In this document: positions 17,186 through 26,023 of the stretch, one piece after another
Layout of the letters: every line of letters starts with the position of its first letter
Numbering within the stretch: position 1 is the first letter of the stretch
Virus record (IMG/VR): IMGVR_UViG_3300027851_000029
Span: 1-61,927 of that record
DNA: 61,927 nucleotides
Direction: 5' to 3' (one strand)
Origin: a virus
The notes under the pieces: model-generated
Seen by the model: the letters and a program-made list of their open reading frames with translations, nothing else
Database searches by the model: none
What the model was told of the DNA's origin: nothing
Made by a program: the position numbers and the translations under genes

Positions 17186-17650
17186 ATGGCCGCGCTCTAC
17201 GTCAAGGTCGTTGTTCGTTCCACGTACTGGGACCACAACGACTCTTTTGCCAGCCTGAAGTTTTCACCAACAGGCGCAGGCACGTATGGCGACGACCTGA
17301 TCGAGGCCGCCAACTGGCTGTCAGGCCCATTTGGTCCAACCTACGACGGCATCACGGGCCAAGAAGGTCTTGTCGGTCCCGATGGAGGCCCCAGCGAGCT
17401 GGAGTTCGTCTTCCTGGCCCCGGATGGCATGCTGACGCTGCCATGCGATGCGCAGATGCTGTTCAGCTCATCGTATGACGCCCACGAGGTGGATGTCCTG
17501 ACGAGCCCCGATGGCGTGACCTACACGCTGTCTGCGACGGTTGAGGTTCCGCTGAGTGTGTCTTTCGACCTCATCGATTTCGCCATGAGTGGTTCTGCTG
17601 TTTTCGCCCCCTGGTGGACCGACCACAACAACACGCAGGAGACAGCGTGA
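17186..17650 (+). CDS. Hypothetical structural protein, 154 aa
   Basis: It starts immediately after the preceding stop and its stop is followed directly by the next ATG (TGAATG). Beta-rich and acidic, it contains GPFGPTYDGITGQEGLVGPD, a glycine-rich turn cluster, and a C-terminal WWTDHNN. The genes are packed so tightly that translation is probably coupled. No known domain. Confidence 0.6.
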   Translation: MAALYVKVVVRSTYWDHNDSFASLKFSPTGAGTYGDDLIEAANWLSGPFGPTYDGITGQEGLVGPDGGPSELEFVFLAPDGMLTLPCDAQMLFSSSYDAHEVDVLTSPDGVTYTLSATVEVPLSVSFDLIDFAMSGSAVFAPWWTDHNNTQETA

Positions 17651-19441
17651 ATGGCCCTGTACCCGAAACTGCCGGATGGCCCGAGTCCTGTCGGGACAGC
17701 GCAGGTGCGGGCGCAGCGGGTGGCCGGCGGTGACTGGCAGTTCAGCCAGCGCAACGCCACTACCAAGACGCGGGTCAGTGGCGAATTCAGCCGCGTCAAC
17801 ATCGAGCAACTCGGGTTCCTGACCTACGGCTACCCGAAGTCCGACATACAGCAGGGCCGAACGGTCACGCGCTACCAGCTTCCGGCACAGCCCATCCCGA
17901 CCCCGAAGACCGAGATTGCGGACGTGGCTCCGACGCCGGGAGCGACCTACTTCGGCGGCATCCTGCAGGACTACTCGCAATTCGACACCTTCGCCTACAC
18001 CTACACCTTTGACGCCGAGGTTCTGGGTGGTGGCACGGAAGAACAGACGCAGGAGGTTGATTACCGAATCATGCGCCGGCATGTGCAGATCGCCCGGTTC
18101 AACCAGTGGGGCGGGCACAAGGTCCTGGCCGATGTGTTCCCGGCGACCACGCTCCACCTGTACGACGGCTTCACCAGCGCCGACGCGCAACTGTTCCCGG
18201 TGTTTTCTCCGTGCATGGCCTTCGCCGGGAAGATCCCGAGCACGGTATCGGACGCCCATGTGAATGCGGTGTTCTGCGCCTACCCTCGGTTTTCCGAGCG
18301 GGTGGACACGGCGGGCCGGCCGCGCAATGACCCATCCGTCACCGTGGTGCAGCTGGGGCAGACGTCCTACAACTTCGCCATCGCATCCGAGGTGTTCGCC
18401 GACCCCGATGTGGAATTCGCGCAGTACATGCCGTGCATCGCCACAGAAAACCACCTGGCGGTGCTGATGCGGGAACGCTTCTACTGGACCGAGTACAGCG
18501 GTGCGCTGGACCCGCGCGACTACTCGCGCAAGTTCTGGATGCTGCGCGCCATCAACAAGAATTTCAGCACGCTGGAGGTGCTGGACCTGACGGCGCTGTT
18601 TGACGGCCAACTGTCCAACGAAACCTTCTGGTCGACGGCGGACTTCTACTACCCGGCGGCCTGGTTCACGCACATCGATGAACTCGCGGCCCAGCACATG
18701 CGGACGGTGGCGCTGCCGAACAACGTCTTCCTGCTGTCCTATTTCGTGATGAAGTACGGCGTGCTCGAAGGCACATTCAGGACGCACCACGACATCCGCA
18801 TTGCCCGCATCGACATGAGTGCAGGCGTCGCGGCATCGATCACCTACGACGAGCCCACGGTTCGCATGGGCGAGTTGTTCGACTCGCCTTCGCTGCCGTC
18901 CCTGTTCTGGCCCGGCCTGTTCGTGTCGTGCATGGTGCACCTGGGCGAGAACTACGTCTTGGCGAAGCTGGGCCACGGCCTGCAGCCATCGGCCAAGGCC
19001 TACAGCGACGCCGACGCGACACACCTGACGGTAACGCCGGGCGAAGAACCCCTGACGTTCATTCGAAGCACGGACGGCGGCCTGACTTGGGCCGACATCA
19101 CGCCGACCGGGTTTGATGCAGACCTTGAGCTCGGCAAGTTCGGCGACTTCACGGTGATCGAGCCGCGCAAGGATGGCGCTCCCGGGGTTGTGGCGGTCAA
19201 CTCATGGCGGGCAGAAACCAGCAGCTACCACGTCTACGTATCCAAGGATGACGGCCTGACGTGGACGCGCCAAAGCAAGATCATCACCGCCGAGACATTC
19301 CGGCGCATGGATGGGTCTTGGCGCGACACCCGCGGCCTGGTGCTGGACGGAGCCAAAGACCTGAACACATTCCGCCACCTGATCCCGACATCGGGCCTAC
19401 TGGACGTGACGATTCCCGAACGCTACACGGACAAACCATGA
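17651..19441 (+). CDS. Large tail protein with BNR/Asp-box motifs
   Basis: 596 residues, beta-rich throughout. The C-terminal quarter has two sialidase-type Asp-box motifs, STDGGLTW and SKDDGLTW, about 60 residues apart, each at a turn between strands. Asp-boxes mark beta-propellers in sialidases and in many carbohydrate-binding virion proteins. No sialidase catalytic Arg triad is evident, so a structural or glycan-binding propeller is more likely than an enzyme. The gene overlaps the following glycosyltransferase by four bases. Confidence 0.65.
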   Translation: MALYPKLPDGPSPVGTAQVRAQRVAGGDWQFSQRNATTKTRVSGEFSRVNIEQLGFLTYGYPKSDIQQGRTVTRYQLPAQPIPTPKTEIADVAPTPGATYFGGILQDYSQFDTFAYTYTFDAEVLGGGTEEQTQEVDYRIMRRHVQIARFNQWGGHKVLADVFPATTLHLYDGFTSADAQLFPVFSPCMAFAGKIPSTVSDAHVNAVFCAYPRFSERVDTAGRPRNDPSVTVVQLGQTSYNFAIASEVFADPDVEFAQYMPCIATENHLAVLMRERFYWTEYSGALDPRDYSRKFWMLRAINKNFSTLEVLDLTALFDGQLSNETFWSTADFYYPAAWFTHIDELAAQHMRTVALPNNVFLLSYFVMKYGVLEGTFRTHHDIRIARIDMSAGVAASITYDEPTVRMGELFDSPSLPSLFWPGLFVSCMVHLGENYVLAKLGHGLQPSAKAYSDADATHLTVTPGEEPLTFIRSTDGGLTWADITPTGFDADLELGKFGDFTVIEPRKDGAPGVVAVNSWRAETSSYHVYVSKDDGLTWTRQSKIITAETFRRMDGSWRDTRGLVLDGAKDLNTFRHLIPTSGLLDVTIPERYTDKP

Positions 19442-19968
19442 TCGACGTTCACGTCCTGACCCACGCTGGAACCCGGATCGACTGGCTGGCCGAATGCCTG
19501 CGCTCGCTGGAGGATGAGCCCTGCACGGTGCACGTCATCCGCAACATGGGCGGCACGGTGGGACATGGCCGCGCGCAAGGCTACCAGCGGGGCTCGCACC
19601 CGTTCGTGACCTACGTGGACAGCGATGACTTTGTGTACCCGGGCGTGATGGCGGCCGTCATCGAAGGGCTCAAGACACACGCCAGCGTCTGCACCCATGA
19701 GATTGCCTTGCACAACGGTGTAGGGTTTTTCAGAAAGCCTCGCGGTGGTCACAATCTGTTCGCAGCCCGTCGAGAGGCGATTGAACCGCTGCTGGACCAC
19801 ATGGAAACCATCGACTACCTGAGCGATGTCATGGTTCGAAGGCACCTGAAACCTGCGCAACTGGACTTTGTGGGCTACGCATGGCGGCTGCACGAAGGAC
19901 AGGCCCATAGGAACATCAACGGCGCCATGTTGCGCCAAGAGATTGAGAGGTGCCAATGGCGCAACTGA
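19438..19968 (+). CDS. GT-A (family 2-like) glycosyltransferase
   Basis: The ATG at 19438 overlaps the preceding stop; an earlier frame is discarded. The 176-residue product opens with MIDVHVLTHAG and LAECLRSLEDEP, the N-terminal Rossmann-like strand and helix of GT2 enzymes. It then has FVTYVDSDDFVYPG, whose DSDD is the metal/nucleotide-sugar-binding DxD. It is short for the family and lacks an obvious membrane anchor. Its position between two tail genes suggests it glycosylates a virion protein, or was recruited structurally. Both roles are inference. Confidence 0.75.
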   Translation: MIDVHVLTHAGTRIDWLAECLRSLEDEPCTVHVIRNMGGTVGHGRAQGYQRGSHPFVTYVDSDDFVYPGVMAAVIEGLKTHASVCTHEIALHNGVGFFRKPRGGHNLFAARREAIEPLLDHMETIDYLSDVMVRRHLKPAQLDFVGYAWRLHEGQAHRNINGAMLRQEIERCQWRN

Positions 19969-21767
19969 TTAAGAACCAAGCGATCACGTACATTCCCGGA
20001 ACCGCTGGGCGGCCAGGATATCCCGGCCAGCCCTATCGCTCGGCCAGGACGACGACATCCCGCGTGCAGGTGTGCAGTTACACGCCAGCCTTGCCGCTGA
20101 ATATTCTCACGCAATCGACGTACAACACCAGCTACCGCACCCCATCTGGCGGCAAGCGCTGCACCATGCAGACAGTCACGATCTACCAGGCCGAGCAGCC
20201 GTATATCGCACCCATCCCGTCGGTCCCCGCATCGCCGGCAACCATCATCTACAACTTCAAGCTGGGGTGGAATGGTCGCGCGCGCTCGATTGACTTCCTG
20301 AAAGGCCCGGGTCGCTTCACATTCACCATCCCGGTATCGGACGTCGGCGCCGTGGTCGGCCTGTCGCGCTCACCACAGAAGGAAGGCTTCAACGACATCC
20401 TGCACGGCTTCTATGTCGCGCACGGTGTCATCCGGGTCTACGAATCCGGCGTCGAGGTGTTGTACGTCGGCGGCATCCCGAATGCGGTGCTGTCGATCAC
20501 GCGCACCAATGGCACCATCGAATACCGGGTGAACGGCACGCTGGAGCACACCGGAACGGACGCGGGCGGGTCAATGTACCTCGCTGCCTCGCTGTATTCC
20601 GGCGGCGATTCTGTGCTCGCCTACAGCATGGTCGAATGGGGCGAGTCGGTGATGGATTCCGGCTTCAAGCCCATGCAGGGCTTCATGGGAACCGAGTCCT
20701 ATGCCGGGGCCGCTGGATCGTTCAAGCCCATGACAGGCAGCATGAGCAGCATCCGACGCGCGCAGATGTCGGGGTCAACGAAGCCCATGGTCGGCAACCT
20801 GGCGGACGGCACCGGGTATTGCCAGATCACCAGCTCATTCAAGCCCATGACGGACGAGGTGTATGGCTTCGGGCTGGAGCCTGAATACAGCCTTGGCTAT
20901 GGCTTCATGCTACCCATGCAGGGCGTGATGACCTGCCTCACGGGCCGCATCGCCAGCATGGCGAGCTCGACCAAGCCAATGTCGGGTTGGATGGCAGATC
21001 GACCATATGCCAGCATTCAGAGCGACCTCAGCCCCATGGTTGGCTACGCAGAAAACTACCTGCTGCCCGGCCAGGGCGTGCTGACCAACTACCTGTTCGG
21101 CGTCACCAACATGACGGCCGGCGTGACGCTGTACGCGATCATCGACGCCAACATGCAGGTGACCGGCCTGATGCAGGTGCAGACCACGGCCACCGGCAAC
21201 ATCCCGGTTGGGCTGTCGGCTTCGGCCTCGATGGAGGTGCAGCTCACGGTCAAGGCGTTCATCGAATCCCTGTTCCAGCCATCGGCGGGCGCTTTCGATC
21301 AGGCCGGCGAACCGCTGACGGTCTGGGCGCTGAACATGGACATGAACGGGTCCACCCGTTACGAGGGCTACGACTTCAACAGCTTCGCCGAAATTGGAGG
21401 CCTGTACTACGGCGCCAAGTACGACGGCCTGTACCTGCTGGAAGGCCCGGACGACGCCGGCACGGCGGTGGACGCCTCGGTGAATTTCGGCAACCTGAAC
21501 TTTGGCACCATCGCGCGCAAGGCGCTGCCGTACCTGTACTGCGGTGTGGCATCAAACGGAAACCTGATCCTCAAGGTGGTGGCCGAGGGCGCGACCCACC
21601 TCTACACCGTGCGCGACAACACCGAGCTTTTGAAGGCGCACCGCTTCGAGCCAGGGCGCGGCCTGCGCGCCAGCTACTACGACATCACGATCATGAACGA
21701 AGGCGGCACGGCGTTTGACCTGGCCGAAATCGAGTTCTTCCCGCTTGCACTTTCGAGGAAACTGTAA
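19956..21767 (+). CDS. Tail protein with seven KPM-type repeats
   Basis: The ATG at 19956 is preferred to the GTG at 19950 because GAGAGG lies five bases upstream of it. The product has 603 residues. Residues about 90-230 are a beta domain (IYNFKLGWNGRARSIDFLKG, DILHGFYVAHGVIRVYESG) reminiscent of concanavalin-like carbohydrate binding. Residues about 235-365 contain seven repeats around S-F/T-KPM-x-G. The C-terminal part contains VTNMTAGVTLYAIIDA and further beta structure. It is probably a tail or receptor-binding component. Start and end overlap neighbours. Confidence 0.6.
   Translation: MAQLIKNQAITYIPGTAGRPGYPGQPYRSARTTTSRVQVCSYTPALPLNILTQSTYNTSYRTPSGGKRCTMQTVTIYQAEQPYIAPIPSVPASPATIIYNFKLGWNGRARSIDFLKGPGRFTFTIPVSDVGAVVGLSRSPQKEGFNDILHGFYVAHGVIRVYESGVEVLYVGGIPNAVLSITRTNGTIEYRVNGTLEHTGTDAGGSMYLAASLYSGGDSVLAYSMVEWGESVMDSGFKPMQGFMGTESYAGAAGSFKPMTGSMSSIRRAQMSGSTKPMVGNLADGTGYCQITSSFKPMTDEVYGFGLEPEYSLGYGFMLPMQGVMTCLTGRIASMASSTKPMSGWMADRPYASIQSDLSPMVGYAENYLLPGQGVLTNYLFGVTNMTAGVTLYAIIDANMQVTGLMQVQTTATGNIPVGLSASASMEVQLTVKAFIESLFQPSAGAFDQAGEPLTVWALNMDMNGSTRYEGYDFNSFAEIGGLYYGAKYDGLYLLEGPDDAGTAVDASVNFGNLNFGTIARKALPYLYCGVASNGNLILKVVAEGATHLYTVRDNTELLKAHRFEPGRGLRASYYDITIMNEGGTAFDLAEIEFFPLALSRKL
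20661..21042 (+). repeat. Protein-level KPM tandem repeats
   Basis: Seven copies begin at about 20661, 20721, 20778, 20832, 20907, 20967 and 21027: GFKPMQG, SFKPMTG, STKPMVG, SFKPMTD, FMLPMQG, STKPMSG and DLSPMVG. Spacing is 18-25 residues, so each unit could be one strand or coil of a repeat fold. Confidence 0.75.
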
Positions 21768-22723
21768 TGGCCACCGTTGACCAAATCATTGACCGCTCCA
21801 TCGCGCTGGGCGACCTGAAAGCCGCGCAGTCCGAGGCCTACGGCGGGCAGGCCGTCAACGCCGCCACCGGGCACGGCGACGTGTTTGCGCCCAGCATCGA
21901 GAATACGCCGAACATCCGGGAACCCAGCGTCATCATCCCGAGCCGCGCAACAGGGGTGGACAGCGCTCTGTTCGACTCGACCTATGACAGGATCATGGGC
22001 GACTTCACGGACAAGTACGCGGACTTCATCGTCAGGTACTTCCCGTTGAACCCCGCCTTGATGGCCGCCGTTGAAAGCTGGTTGCAATCGGCCATCGCTG
22101 GCGGGACCGGCATCAATGCCAATGTGGAACGTGGCATCTGGCAGCGCGACCGCGACCGCATCACCAACGAGTTTCAGGCCGCGGCCGACGAGGCCGTGGG
22201 TTCATGGGCTGCGCGAGGCTTCCCGCTGCCTCCAGGCGCCGCGGTGGCCACGGTGCAGGACATCGCCCGCAAACGCTCCGCCGCCCTGGCCGCCGTTAGC
22301 CGGGACGCCGCCATCAAGGCCTTCGAGACTGAAATCGAGAACGTGCGCTTCGCCATCACAACCGCCATCGACTACCGCAGCAAGGCCATCAGCGCGGCCG
22401 GCGACTACATCCGGGCCCTGGCGCTGGGTCCGCAGCTCGCAACGCAACTGGCGACCGAGGCTTCCGGAGCGCAGGCCCGGCTGATTTCTGCCGCCGCCGG
22501 GTTCTTCAATGCCCGCATCAGCGCGGCACAGCTGGCGCAGCAGAAGAACATCGCCGAGGCCGACATGGAAATGCGCGCAGCCATTCAGACCGATGAGGGC
22601 CGGGTCCGGTACGTGCAGATCAAGTCGAACGCCGCGCTGGGTGTGGCGCAGTCGCTGGGCACCCAGGCCGCTGCCGCCCTGAACGCCGTCAACGCCACGG
22701 TTCAAAAGATCGTGAGCGAGTGA
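21767..22723 (+). CDS. Helical virion protein, probable ejection/tail component
   Basis: 318 residues, starting in a TAATG overlap. It is almost entirely helical after residue 60, with a long Ala-rich coiled-coil-like region (about 150-310) and no membrane segment. Such proteins lie just upstream of the internal (ejected) proteins in Bcep22-like phages. It ends just before the third late-unit motif. The role is inferred from location and composition. Confidence 0.6.
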   Translation: MATVDQIIDRSIALGDLKAAQSEAYGGQAVNAATGHGDVFAPSIENTPNIREPSVIIPSRATGVDSALFDSTYDRIMGDFTDKYADFIVRYFPLNPALMAAVESWLQSAIAGGTGINANVERGIWQRDRDRITNEFQAAADEAVGSWAARGFPLPPGAAVATVQDIARKRSAALAAVSRDAAIKAFETEIENVRFAITTAIDYRSKAISAAGDYIRALALGPQLATQLATEASGAQARLISAAAGFFNARISAAQLAQQKNIAEADMEMRAAIQTDEGRVRYVQIKSNAALGVAQSLGTQAAAALNAVNATVQKIVSE

Positions 22724-22736
22724 CGCCCATAGGGTT
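22724..22736 (+). promoter_or_regulatory. Late-unit motif, copy 3, separated from its gene by TnpB element
   Basis: CGCCCATAGGGTT keeps the CATAGGGTT core but varies before it. It lies right after the stop of the upstream gene. The TnpB element now separates it from the next phage gene by about 1.4 kb. Removing the element would put the motif about 50 bases before that gene. Confidence 0.5.
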
Positions 22737-22740
22737 CGAC
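22732..22740 (+). repeat. Left direct repeat GGGTTCGAC flanking TnpB element
   Basis: Nine bases identical to 24127-24135 on the other side of the TnpB gene. The left copy overlaps the late-unit motif. Confidence 0.55.
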
Positions 22741-24126
22741 GGGTCTATTCTCATTAGACAAGCTCCGAGGCATAATGCTGGCATGGATATCAATCAGTTC
22801 TCGGTTCGATGTTTGCTCGCCCGTTGAGCTGGAGGGCCTTGACCGCATGAGCGCGCCTGCCATCACACGAGCAACCGTGCTGCGCCTGTACCCAAATCAG
22901 CAGCAGGCATCGTCCCTGCGCCGATGGCAGGGAGTGCTGCGCTACGTCTGGAATGCAGCACTGGACTGCATGTTCACGTCACGCGACATCAACGGCCGCT
23001 GGCCCACGAAGGCCGAGATCCAGACCCTGATCGTTGGGATGAAGAAAATGGAGGGGACCGAGTGGATCTCCGACATCCCCGCTCACGCGCTGCTGACGCT
23101 GGCCGACGATCTGCACAAAGCGTTGCTCAACTGGTTCAACAGTCTCTCGGGCAAGCGCAAAGGCCCAAAGATTGCCCGACCACGCTTCCGAGGAAAGTTT
23201 GCCCGGCAGTTCTCGATCTACATGGTCAACCAGAACACTTCGTTCGGCGAGGGCCAGGTCAAACTGCCCAAGCTGGGCCTGGTGAAGTATCGGGGCGGCG
23301 ACCTCCCTTCCGGTCGCCTGCTGTCCAGTCGCGTCTACCGCGAGGCGGACAAGTGGTACATGGCCAGCATCTTCGAGTGCACTGCACCGGAGGTGAATGC
23401 CGCACCTGTTGAATGCGTTGGCATCGACATGGGCCTCAAGACGTTGGCCACCATCTATGACGGTCATAGCATCCGCGAGGTGCCAAAGTTGGGCGCCCTG
23501 CGAAAGCATGAGCAGAGGCTGAAGCGATACCAGCGACGGATGAGCCGCCGTGTCAAGGGGAGCAACCGCCGCAACCGTGCCAAGCTGGCCATCGCACGGC
23601 TGCACCAGCGCATCGCCAACATCCGCAAGGACTACGCGCACAAGGCCACCAGCGAGATCGTGGCCAGTGCGCAAACTATCAAGGTCGAGACCCTCAACGT
23701 CAAGGGCTGGGCGAAGAACCGAAGCATCTCCAAGAGCACCGCCGACGCCAGCGTCGGGATGTTCCTGAAAATGCTGCGCTACAAGGCCGCCTTGGCAGGC
23801 AGGAGCCTGGTTGAGGTTGGCCAATGGGAGCCGACCAGCAAGACCTGCAGCGACTGCGGTGCCCGTGAGCCCGGCGTGGTTCTGGGCGTCAGTCGATGGG
23901 TGTGCAGCGCCTGTGGCGCGATCCACGATCGCGATCACAACGCGGCAAAGAACATTTATGCGTACGGCGAGGAACGCCGAAACGTGACCGGCAACACGGT
24001 CGAAAGCGCGTGGACTGGTGGAGATCAGGCGGGAGCAATCTCGCCAGTGCCCCAGGTTGAAACGCGAATCTTGAAACGGGCCACGCGCGAGTCAAATCGC
24101 GCGCTTGCCTAAAGTAAATAATTCCG
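22741..24126 (+). mobile_element. TnpB-only insertion (IS200/IS605 or IS607 group)
   Basis: A single-gene insertion of about 1.39 kb bounded by GGGTTCGAC on both sides. It has no TnpA transposase, so movement would need a helper in trans. The short stretch after the stop (24113-24126) and the gene's 3' end are where an omega-RNA would lie. A possible promoter (TTCTCA, 17 bases, CATAAT) precedes the gene. The exact ends are inferred. Confidence 0.65.
22847..24112 (+). CDS. tnpB: TnpB RNA-guided nuclease (IS605 OrfB family)
   Basis: The ATG at 22847 follows GGAGGG by nine bases; an in-frame extension upstream is rejected. The 421-residue product has the N-terminal YPNQQQASSLRRWQGVLRYV module and all three RuvC acidic motifs: VGIDMGLKTLA (Asp194), VETLNVKGW (Glu281) and HDRDHNAAKN (Asp363). 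A zinc finger CSDCGA...CSACG lies between the last two motifs. The protein is therefore apparently catalytically intact, unlike TnpB-derived repressors that have lost RuvC residues. It cleaves DNA next to a transposon-adjacent motif under omega-RNA guidance, favouring retention of the element. Confidence 0.93.
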   Translation: MSAPAITRATVLRLYPNQQQASSLRRWQGVLRYVWNAALDCMFTSRDINGRWPTKAEIQTLIVGMKKMEGTEWISDIPAHALLTLADDLHKALLNWFNSLSGKRKGPKIARPRFRGKFARQFSIYMVNQNTSFGEGQVKLPKLGLVKYRGGDLPSGRLLSSRVYREADKWYMASIFECTAPEVNAAPVECVGIDMGLKTLATIYDGHSIREVPKLGALRKHEQRLKRYQRRMSRRVKGSNRRNRAKLAIARLHQRIANIRKDYAHKATSEIVASAQTIKVETLNVKGWAKNRSISKSTADASVGMFLKMLRYKAALAGRSLVEVGQWEPTSKTCSDCGAREPGVVLGVSRWVCSACGAIHDRDHNAAKNIYAYGEERRNVTGNTVESAWTGGDQAGAISPVPQVETRILKRATRESNRALA

Positions 24127-24135
24127 GGGTTCGAC
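24127..24135 (+). repeat. Right direct repeat GGGTTCGAC flanking TnpB element
   Basis: Matches 22732-22740 exactly. The following 50 bases lead to the next phage gene and would be the ancestral leader and, if the element is native, the TnpB guide-matching flank. Confidence 0.55.
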
Positions 24136-24184
24136 AAGCAAGTCTCGCACCAGAACAATCACTACATCAGAACAGGAGCCCACC

Positions 24185-26023
24185 ATGCAAGGCTTTCACC
24201 CGCAGAAACACAAGACCCAGCCGAAGAACTACGCCAATGGCGGCATCGTCAAGGGGCCAGGAAGCGGCACGTCCGATAGCGTTCCGGCCATGGTTCCCAA
24301 GGACGGCTACGTCATGCCAGCCGACTCCGTGCAGGCGCTGGGATTCAAGCCCGGCATGCGCGCTGTGCAGTTGAGTGATGGCGAGGCGGTGCTGAACCCG
24401 CAGCAGGTGCAGGCCGCTGGCGGGTTTCAGGCGCTGGATGCGATGAAGGCCGCCACGCACACGCCGGTACCCGAGCAGGGCGCAGAAGGGCAGAAGTTCT
24501 TTTTTGTCAACGGCGGGCCGCTGGACGATGAAAAGCGCAAGCCGTTCATGCCGACGCTGGCGCCCGAAGTGCAGCAGGGCATGACCAAGATGTACAGCGC
24601 CAGCATGCCGCCGCAGCCGCAGCCGACCCCAGCCGCCGTGCAGCCTCCTGCCGCGAGTGGTTTCGTTTCCAGCATGGAGCGGAATCAGCGCGCTCTTGAC
24701 GCATCGACGGCATCCGGCCCGGCAGTCCCGGCCGCAAAGCCGGTGAACCCGACAGAGGTCGAGGGCTGGAGAACCAAGGCGGTCATGGATGGGGCAGCCG
24801 AAGACGCGCAAGCCGCATGGGACCGCGGCCAGGTCGGGCAAGCTGCCGGCGCCGTGGCTCGTGGGGCCATCACAGCTGTACCGACAGCCATCGGAGAATT
24901 CGCCTACAACACCGTGGCGCCCGTTGCTGGTGCTGCGAAAGGCTTCTGGAATGGCCTGACTGGCGGTGCTGATGCCACTCAGATCCCGGTGACGCCGGCT
25001 CAGGCCGCGCCAGTTGTTCCGCCCGCCACCCAGGCGCAACCAGCCGATCGCCCGCCAGCCGCGACCCAGGCCGTGGCGCCATCCGGTCAGCCTGAAAAAC
25101 CAGGCACGCCAGCCGCCCAGGCGAACGCACAAGCCCCTGCTGTAACCCAAGTCGCACCCGGCGTGTTCCAGCACGGGCGCGGCCAGTTCAGCGACAACGC
25201 CGCCGGCATGGGCTTCAAGCCCGGCTTCACCGGCCAGCCCAGCGCGCAGAACATGGACGCCGCCGACAACCTGGCGCAGCGATCCGCTGCCCGTGGGTTC
25301 ACGCCGCAGGTTCAAGCCCCAGCGCCCGTGGCGTCTCAGAACCTCACGCCACCCGACACCGGGCAGGGCTATGGTTTCGGCCTGGCGAACTCCAGCCGCA
25401 TCCAGCAGCGCAACCTGTCGATGGATGTGCAGCAGAACAAGCCCGGTGCAAAACTGGCGCTCCAAGGATTCTTGCAGCAGCAGGCCGACGCACCAGGCCA
25501 GCAGATCGAGCGCGACCGACTGGCGCAGTCCGCGACCAACTCGGCCGCCGACCGTGGCTTCCGCTCGCAGGAACTGACCGCTCGCATGGGTGACTCAGCC
25601 GCCAATCGCGACCTGAAAGCACAGGAACTGGCCGACAACTCGGCGACGAACAGCATCAAGCGCGATGCCGCTGGCGTGGATCTGGAGACGGCGAAGCAGA
25701 TGCAGAAGCTGCAGAGCGACTACATCAATGCCAAGACGCCGGAAGCCCAGGCCGCAGCAGCGAAGAAGATCCAGACGCTGGCCGGCAAGCAGGACAAGGA
25801 CAACCGCTTCACGGTGGTTCCTGGCGGGCAGGAGTTCGATGCCGCGGCCGGCGTGATGCGCAACGTGCCTGCGCGCGTGCTGAACAACCAGACCGGGCAG
25901 TTTGTCGATGGTGGGCAAGGTGGGCAGGCGCAGCTTCCACCAGGCATGACGAAGCAAGTCGGGACATCGAACGGGAAGCCTGTCTATGAGGACGCCACCG
26001 GAAAGCGATTCATCGGAGGTTGA
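24185..26023 (+). CDS. Internal/ejection-type virion protein, Ala/Pro/Gln-rich
   Basis: 612 residues. The N-terminus contains ANGGIVKGPGSGTSDSVPAM and GYVMPADSVQALG, a signature seen in many phage internal or tape-measure-associated proteins (GPGxGTSDxxPA followed by a V/LPAD motif). The middle is low-complexity Ala/Pro/Gln with a central amphipathic stretch, and the C-terminal 180 residues are helical. It starts after AGGAG. It lies directly upstream of the giant polyvalent protein, so both may be packaged and ejected together. The convergent leftward membrane gene begins one base after its stop. Confidence 0.65.
   Translation: MQGFHPQKHKTQPKNYANGGIVKGPGSGTSDSVPAMVPKDGYVMPADSVQALGFKPGMRAVQLSDGEAVLNPQQVQAAGGFQALDAMKAATHTPVPEQGAEGQKFFFVNGGPLDDEKRKPFMPTLAPEVQQGMTKMYSASMPPQPQPTPAAVQPPAASGFVSSMERNQRALDASTASGPAVPAAKPVNPTEVEGWRTKAVMDGAAEDAQAAWDRGQVGQAAGAVARGAITAVPTAIGEFAYNTVAPVAGAAKGFWNGLTGGADATQIPVTPAQAAPVVPPATQAQPADRPPAATQAVAPSGQPEKPGTPAAQANAQAPAVTQVAPGVFQHGRGQFSDNAAGMGFKPGFTGQPSAQNMDAADNLAQRSAARGFTPQVQAPAPVASQNLTPPDTGQGYGFGLANSSRIQQRNLSMDVQQNKPGAKLALQGFLQQQADAPGQQIERDRLAQSATNSAADRGFRSQELTARMGDSAANRDLKAQELADNSATNSIKRDAAGVDLETAKQMQKLQSDYINAKTPEAQAAAAKKIQTLAGKQDKDNRFTVVPGGQEFDAAAGVMRNVPARVLNNQTGQFVDGGQGGQAQLPPGMTKQVGTSNGKPVYEDATGKRFIGG

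Noticed and set aside
22847-24112. TnpB as a domesticated nuclease-dead regulator.
   Set aside because: All three RuvC acidic residues and the zinc finger appear intact.
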